Positions 7,196-10,062 of a stretch of DNA of 10,062 bases are shown piece by piece (position 1 is the first letter of the stretch; each line of letters opens with the position of its first letter). The stretch spans positions 1-10,062 of the forward strand of contig JAZSDN010000009.1 in assembly GCA_045531205.1 (NCBI GenBank), given 5' to 3'. Below the pieces are notes generated by a model. That model ran no database searches. It saw nothing but the letters and a program-made list of their open reading frames with translations, and was not told the DNA's origin. A program made the translations under genes and the position numbers. The DNA comes from JAZNQL01 sp045531205. GTDB lineage: Bacteria > Bacillota > Clostridia > UMGS1883 > UMGS1540.

Positions 7196-7219
7196 TCCCG
7201 AAGTGATTCGGGATTTTTT
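7196..7219 (+). terminator. Plus-strand hairpin terminator overlapping the secG stop codon
   Basis: TCCCGAA (7196-7202), GTGA loop, TTCGGGA (7207-7213), then six T on the plus strand (7214-7219). The T-run shares bases with the secG stop codon (7218-7220 on the minus strand). On the minus strand no U-run follows, so this hairpin should end plus-strand transcription from the DUF421-DUF4363 operon. The 3' UTR would then be antisense to tRNA-Lys. Confidence 0.65.
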
Positions 7220-7472
7220 ATTTAACAAAAAGCATTACAAGAACTGATGCCAAAACAACTACTGCAAACAAGCCAACAAGAATCTTTGTAAAGAAAACTT
7301 TTTTTGCTTCGTCTGTTCTGCCCTTATTCTTGCCAAAGAAAGAATCTGAAGAGCCACCAGAAATGGCACCTGAAAGACCTTGCTGATTACCTTCCTGAAC
7401 AAGGATAAGTAGAACAATAACAATTGCCAAAACAATGAGTGCTACACCAAAAACAACGTGATACCATGCCAT
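7218..7472 (-). CDS. secG: Preprotein translocase subunit SecG
   Basis: Small integral subunit of the SecYEG channel that assists SecA-driven protein export across the cytoplasmic membrane. Seen: 84 aa with two hydrophobic helices (about 5-25 and 61-82). The near-invariant loop between them reads 'LVQEGNQQGLSGAISGG' at 24-40, followed by 'FFGKNKGRT' at 45-53. Start: the ATG at 7472, with GGAGG 10 nt upstream. A GTG at 7481 is also in frame but lies only 1 nt from that ribosome site and is rejected. Behind it comes tRNA-Lys rather than the rnr-smpB genes often linked to secG in Firmicutes. Confidence 0.95.
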   Translation of the reverse strand: MAWYHVVFGVALIVLAIVIVLLILVQEGNQQGLSGAISGGSSDSFFGKNKGRTDEAKKVFFTKILVGLFAVVVLASVLVMLFVK

Positions 7473-7514
7473 ACTGTGCACACCTCCATATCATATAATT
7501 TTAACAGCCTTGTT

Positions 7515-7543
7515 ATTCTAACACAGTCATATTAAAAATGCAA
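7515..7543 (-). promoter_or_regulatory. Sigma-A promoter of secG
   Basis: Minus strand: -35 TTGCAT (7538-7543), 17-nt spacer, -10 TAGAAT (7515-7520), giving a start near 7508. Immediately upstream (7546-7576) lie runs of A and T that could act as an UP element. Confidence 0.75.
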
Positions 7544-7593
7544 GTCTTTTTTTAAAAAAATTGGTATTTTTTAAATGAATTTTAACGGATTTT

Positions 7594-7685
7594 CTTCACA
7601 TAATAGTTTTGCAGACAGCGATAAAATTAATTTGCGTTTGTGAAGCTGTCTGCACCGACCGTTATTTGTGCGGTCGGGTTTTTTA
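7594..7685 (+). ncRNA. Candidate small structured RNA with intrinsic terminator
   Basis: No gene occupies 7521-7700, yet the plus strand holds a compact set of pairings. CTTCACA (7594-7600) pairs with TGTGAAG (7639-7645). GCAGACAG (7611-7618) pairs with CTGTCTGC (7646-7653). These interleave, as in an H-type pseudoknot. A strong terminator follows at once (7655-7684). The second pair alone can also form a 9-bp hairpin. I recognise no known RNA family, and no good plus-strand promoter is visible just upstream. It could instead be a leftover or the 3' end of a longer transcript. Confidence 0.4.
7655..7684 (+). terminator. Strong intrinsic terminator, plus strand
   Basis: CCGACCG (7655-7661), 9-nt loop, CGGTCGG (7671-7677), then G and six T. 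The stem is G/C-rich in an otherwise AT-rich region. The T-run exists only on the plus strand, so it does not terminate the XRE gene, which is on the minus strand. No plus-strand gene lies directly upstream. Confidence 0.8.
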
Positions 7686-7700
7686 TTTTATTCAATGTTT

Positions 7701-7913
7701 TTATCTGTTTATGTCAGGATTTTCTGTTCTGCCTACAATATAATCCATGCTGACTCCATAGAAATCAGCCAAAATTATAAGTGTCTCTGTTGGCGGAATT
7801 CTCTCACCGTTTTCAAATTTTGAAAGTAGGGCTTGTTCAATTCCCGTCTTCATCTGCAAGGAAATCTGTGTTAAACCTGCTTGTTTGCGAAGTTTTTTCA
7901 AATTGTTCTTCAT
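7701..7913 (-). CDS. XRE/Cro-CI family helix-turn-helix regulator, 70 aa
   Basis: A single DNA-binding domain with almost nothing else. The HTH lies at about 5-58: 'LKKLRKQAGLTQISLQMKTGIEQALLSKFENG' then 'IPPTETLIILADFYGVSMDYIVGR', the usual Cro/CI pattern for a cytoplasmic dimeric repressor. GGTGA 5 nt before the ATG at 7913 supports the start. It is divergent from the membrane-protein gene at 8078. Two TGACA/TGTCA palindromes in the shared upstream region, one 13-27 bp before its own ATG, are the natural binding sites, so autoregulation plus control of the neighbour is likely (inference). No minus-strand terminator follows the gene; its mRNA could run towards secG. Confidence 0.88.
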   Translation of the reverse strand: MKNNLKKLRKQAGLTQISLQMKTGIEQALLSKFENGERIPPTETLIILADFYGVSMDYIVGRTENPDINR

Positions 7914-7925
7914 AACATCACCACA

Positions 7926-7940
7926 ATGACATTATGTCAT
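7926..7940. promoter_or_regulatory. Operator O1, probable XRE binding site
   Basis: ATGACAT-T-ATGTCAT is a perfect 15-bp palindrome just upstream of the XRE gene. It contains CATAAT, a possible -10 for that gene, though no good -35 accompanies it. Its core TGACA/TGTCA half-sites are shared with O2; the centres are 32 bp apart, about three helical turns. Confidence 0.65.
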
Positions 7941-7948
7941 ATTCATTG

Positions 7949-7977
7949 TTGACTTATATGACATTTTGTCATATAAT
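7949..7977 (+). promoter_or_regulatory. Sigma-A promoter P1 of the membrane-protein gene
   Basis: TTGACT (7949-7954), 17-nt spacer, TATAAT (7972-7977). This is a near-perfect promoter with an expected start near 7984, about 94 nt before the ATG at 8078. Operator O2 covers its spacer and most of both elements, so bound repressor would exclude RNA polymerase. Confidence 0.8.
7954..7976. promoter_or_regulatory. Operator O2 inside promoter P1
   Basis: TTATATGACA-N3-TGTCATATAA is a perfect palindrome of 10+3+10 bp centred on 7965. It has the same TGACA/TGTCA half-sites as O1 but longer symmetrical flanks. Confidence 0.7.
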
Positions 7978-7982
7978 ATGTA

Positions 7983-8026
7983 TGTAAAGCATATTTTATT
8001 CAGTTTTATTTGAATGTTGCTTTACA
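7983..8026. repeat. 9-bp inverted repeat in the leader downstream of P1
   Basis: TGTAAAGCA (7983-7991) and TGCTTTACA (8018-8026) are perfect reverse complements around a 26-nt gap, with a smaller ATTCA/TGAAT pair inside (7998-8002, 8011-8015). The left arm begins at the expected P1 start, so a P1 transcript would open with this stem. No T-run follows, so it is not a terminator. Confidence 0.5.
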
Positions 8027-8038
8027 ATATGCTACAAT
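8010..8038 (+). promoter_or_regulatory. Second candidate promoter P2 of the membrane-protein gene
   Basis: TTGAAT (8010-8015), 17-nt spacer, TACAAT (8033-8038), giving a start near 8045 and a leader of about 33 nt. A small palindrome ACAATT-T-AATTGT (8034-8046) overlaps the -10. It is weaker than P1 and free of the O1/O2 motif. Confidence 0.45.
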
Positions 8039-8077
8039 TTAATTGTACAATCAACACAGGATATGGAGAGTGAAATT

Positions 8078-8941
8078 ATGAGAAACTTATTTATTAAGAG
8101 AAACAAAAATTTAGCCGGTTGTCTTGCAAAACTTAAAGTTTACATTGAAGATTATACATACGGCGAAACAAAAATCGACGGTGTGCCTTGTCGCAAACTT
8201 GGAACATTGAAAAATGGCGAAGAAAAAGCTTTTTTAATACCTGACAATGCGGCAAGAATTTATGTTATTGCTGATTCGTTGAGCAAAAATTTTTGTAACG
8301 AGTTTTATAATCTTCCTGAAGGTCAATATGATATCTGTTTGAGTGGACAATGCAAATTTAATCCTGCTACCGGCAATGCCTTTCGCTTTGACGGTGTGAC
8401 TGATGATGCCGTTCTGAAAAACCGAAAAAAGGGAACAAAAATAGGTATAATCATTTTAATTGTTGCAATCATAGTTGGTTTCATAATCGGATTTATCACC
8501 AATTTTATGAACGGTGCCGGAGAGACAAAGCAATTTAAATGCGAAGAAATGCAAATCACACTGACAGATGAGTTTATGAAGGTTCCCGTTGATAGTTTTG
8601 ACGCCTGCTATGCAAATGAAGATATGGCTGTTTTCATTTTAAGAGAAGATTTCAGTATAATGGAAGGCCTTGATAACTATTCTCTTCAGGAATACGGCGA
8701 AGCATCCCTCGAGGCAAATGATATTAAAGATATATCTGAAGTTAAGAAAAATAACGGTATTATGTATTATGACTATGAATGGTACAATGCCGAGGAAGGC
8801 ACCACTTATTATTACTACACAACAATTTTTAAGAGTGAAGATGCATTCTGGACAATTCAATTTGCTGTAACAGCCGAAGAGGTTGATGAATATATGCCAC
8901 AGATTATAGAGTTCTCAGAAACTATCACATTTGATGAATAA
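8078..8941 (+). CDS. Unrecognised single-pass membrane protein with two soluble domains
   Basis: Function unknown. Seen (287 aa from the ATG at 8078): a soluble N-terminal domain of about 1-115 with five cysteines (15, 38, 73, 87, 92), a basic stretch RKKGTK at 116-121, one transmembrane helix at about 122-144, then an acidic domain of about 150-287. The last part, beginning 'EEMQITLTDEFMKVP' and ending in 'FWTIQFAV...Y.PQIIEFSETITF', resembles the PsbP/DcrB-like fold seen in secreted Firmicute proteins; this is pattern recognition, not a search. The positive-inside rule puts the N-domain in the cytoplasm. Start: the ATG at 8078 has GGAG 9 nt upstream, while the ATG at 8063 lacks proper spacing. 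It is divergent from the XRE regulator and preceded by P1/O2, so probably switched by it. Confidence 0.75.
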   Translation: MRNLFIKRNKNLAGCLAKLKVYIEDYTYGETKIDGVPCRKLGTLKNGEEKAFLIPDNAARIYVIADSLSKNFCNEFYNLPEGQYDICLSGQCKFNPATGNAFRFDGVTDDAVLKNRKKGTKIGIIILIVAIIVGFIIGFITNFMNGAGETKQFKCEEMQITLTDEFMKVPVDSFDACYANEDMAVFILREDFSIMEGLDNYSLQEYGEASLEANDIKDISEVKKNNGIMYYDYEWYNAEEGTTYYYYTTIFKSEDAFWTIQFAVTAEEVDEYMPQIIEFSETITFDE

Positions 8942-8943
8942 CT

Positions 8944-8977
8944 AAAAAGGCGGAGTTGAAACCAACTCCGCCAATTT
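8944..8977. terminator. Bidirectional terminator between convergent genes
   Basis: GGCGGAGTTG (8949-8958), AAAC loop, CAACTCCGCC (8963-8972): a perfect 10-bp stem. On the minus strand five U follow (8948-8944); on the plus strand AATTTTATTT follows. It should end both the membrane-protein mRNA and pckG, whose stop is 19 nt away. Confidence 0.88.
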
Positions 8978-8991
8978 TATTTGTTTTATAA

Positions 8992-10062
8992 TTATTTAAG
9001 GTTTGCCTTGAGAGTTTCAAGTTCTGCTTTAAGTGTTTCTGGAAGTTTGTCGCCGAATTTTGCATAGAATTCTGCGATACCATCAGCTTCCTGAGCCCAA
9101 AGAGCCTTGTCAACGTCGAGGATGCTTTCAAGTGATTCAACTGTTACTTCACCTTCAAGACCTTCGATGTTGATGTCCTTAGCATAAGGAAGGTAACCGA
9201 TTGCAGTTTCCTGAGCATCAACTTCGTTTTCGCAACGTTTGATAATCCACTCAAGAACGCGGAGGTTATCACCGAAGCCCGGCCACATGAAGTTGCCTTC
9301 GTCGTCTTTTCTGAACCAGTTAACATTGAAGATTTTTGGAGCCTTGTCAGCATCAAGGGTCTTACCAATGTCAATCCAATGCTGCCAGTAGTCACCCATG
9401 TTGTAACCGCAGAATGGAAGCATAGCCATTGGGTCACGACGAACAACACCTACTGCACCTGCTGCAGCTGCTGTTGTTTCAGAAGCCATAATTGAGCCTA
9501 CGAACACACCGTGGTTCCAGTCACGTGACTGATATACGAGTGGAGCAAGCTTTGCACGACGACCACCGAATACGAAAGCAGAGATTGGAACACCTGCCGG
9601 ATTTTCGAATTCAGAACTGATGCATGGGCAGTTTACAGCAGGAGCTGTGAAACGGCTGTTTGGATGAGCAAGGTTTTTGCCTTCTGCTTTCCACTCAACA
9701 CCATTTGTTTCGATACCTGTCCATTCAACTGCGTTTACAGGAGGATTCTTGTCAAGTCCTTCCCACCAAACTGTATTGTCGTCAAGATTACGAGCAACGT
9801 TTGTGAAGATTGTGCCCTTCTTTGTTGAAGCAAGAGCATTTGGATTTGACTTAACGTTTGTACCGGGAGCAACGCCGAAGAAACCGTTTTCCGGGTTGAT
9901 AGCATAAAGACGACCGTCAGGACCTTTTCTAATCCAAGAAATATCGTCACCTACGCACCATACTTTGTAGCCCTTTGCCTGATATCCTTCCGGTGGAATA
10001 AGCATAGCAAGATTTGTTTTACCACATGCTGATGGGAAAGCAGCACAGATGTACTTAACTTC
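8992..10062 (-). CDS. pckG: Phosphoenolpyruvate carboxykinase (GTP), C-terminal 356 residues
   Basis: Converts oxaloacetate plus GTP to phosphoenolpyruvate, CO2 and GDP, or runs in reverse to fix CO2 in fermenters; cytoplasmic, Mn/Mg-dependent, EC 4.1.1.32. The frame is open to the window edge, so roughly the first 240-250 of about 600 residues are missing. Seen in the fragment (residue 1 at the edge): the GTP-enzyme P-loop 'FPSACGKTN' at 9-17 with the reactive Cys13, metal-site 'GDDISWI' at 38-44, substrate arginines in 'NSRFTAP' (Arg137) and 'FVFGGRR' (168-169), and the guanine-pocket motif 'WPGFGDN.RVLEW' from 260. These motifs separate it from the ATP-dependent family. The C-terminus is intact, and the shared terminator lies 19 nt downstream. 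An internal ATG at 10005 falls after the P-loop and is not the true start. Confidence 0.96.
   Translation of the reverse strand, partial: EVKYICAAFPSACGKTNLAMLIPPEGYQAKGYKVWCVGDDISWIRKGPDGRLYAINPENGFFGVAPGTNVKSNPNALASTKKGTIFTNVARNLDDNTVWWEGLDKNPPVNAVEWTGIETNGVEWKAEGKNLAHPNSRFTAPAVNCPCISSEFENPAGVPISAFVFGGRRAKLAPLVYQSRDWNHGVFVGSIMASETTAAAAGAVGVVRRDPMAMLPFCGYNMGDYWQHWIDIGKTLDADKAPKIFNVNWFRKDDEGNFMWPGFGDNLRVLEWIIKRCENEVDAQETAIGYLPYAKDINIEGLEGEVTVESLESILDVDKALWAQEADGIAEFYAKFGDKLPETLKAELETLKANLK

Noticed and set aside
7546..7580. A/T-only hairpin (AAAAAAT-ACC-AATTTTTT type) as a terminator for the XRE gene
   Set aside because: The stem is entirely A/T and is better explained as homopolymer tracts upstream of the secG -35, a possible UP element.
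8111..8125. Lipobox-like LAGC near the N-terminus of the membrane protein at 8078
   Set aside because: It is preceded by charged residues (IKRNKN) rather than a hydrophobic signal segment, so lipoprotein processing is not credible.
8323..8870. Short frames on both strands inside the membrane-protein gene
   Set aside because: They overlap the frame supported by GGAG, a transmembrane helix and a terminator; none has its own ribosome site or a recognisable product.
9144..9449. Additional frames inside pckG (also 8925-9140, 9677-9907 and 9735-9950)
   Set aside because: All lie within the well-conserved PEP carboxykinase frame and read as low-complexity shadows.
1..10062. Insertion sequences, prophage, CRISPR array or integrated element
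   Set aside because: I found no transposase or integrase, no spaced direct repeats and no terminal repeats. Gene content is ordinary for a spore-forming Firmicute chromosome.

Overview
The window is AT-rich and densely coded in short, tightly packed operons. It has a complete tricistronic GerA-type spore germination cluster, good sigma-A promoters and strong GGAGG-type ribosome sites. This points to a spore-forming, low-GC Firmicute, most likely an anaerobic Clostridia-class gut-type bacterium (GTP-type PEP carboxykinase and DUF421/DUF4363 neighbours fit). I cannot name the species.

Left part, minus strand (1-2050): an operon reads leftward from a near-consensus sigma-A promoter (2021-2049). 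It holds a PgcA-type phosphoglucomutase/phosphomannomutase, then a 78-residue NifU-like Fe-S protein 2 nt behind it, then the first 28 codons of an unrecognised gene cut by the window edge.

Middle (2198-7052): gerAA-gerAB-gerAC lie on the minus strand with 1-nt spacing and a 19-bp overlap. They encode the three inner-membrane subunits of a germinant receptor; the GerC subunit lacks the usual lipobox cysteine. A two-gene DUF421-DUF4363 membrane operon diverges from them on the plus strand. The two divergent leaders are mirror copies: a perfect 17-bp inverted repeat carries the ribosome site and start codon on both sides. The arrangement suggests one spore-membrane module.

Next (7075-7520, minus): secG, then tRNA-Lys(UUU), then a terminator. 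A hairpin with a plus-strand T-run overlaps the secG stop codon and probably ends the DUF421 operon transcript, which would run antisense across the tRNA.

Right part (7590-8972): a gene-free stretch with a candidate small structured RNA and its terminator. Then comes a short XRE-family repressor (minus) divergent from an unrecognised single-pass membrane protein (plus). Two TGACA/TGTCA palindromes lie 32 bp apart between them, one filling the spacer of a strong plus-strand promoter, so an autoregulated switch is likely. A bidirectional 10-bp-stem terminator separates the membrane protein from the convergent pckG (GTP-dependent PEP carboxykinase), whose N-terminal part lies beyond the right edge.

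Most genes are ordinary core or sporulation functions. The least explained parts are the mirrored divergent leaders, the lipobox-less GerC, the candidate RNA at 7594-7685 and the XRE/membrane-protein switch.
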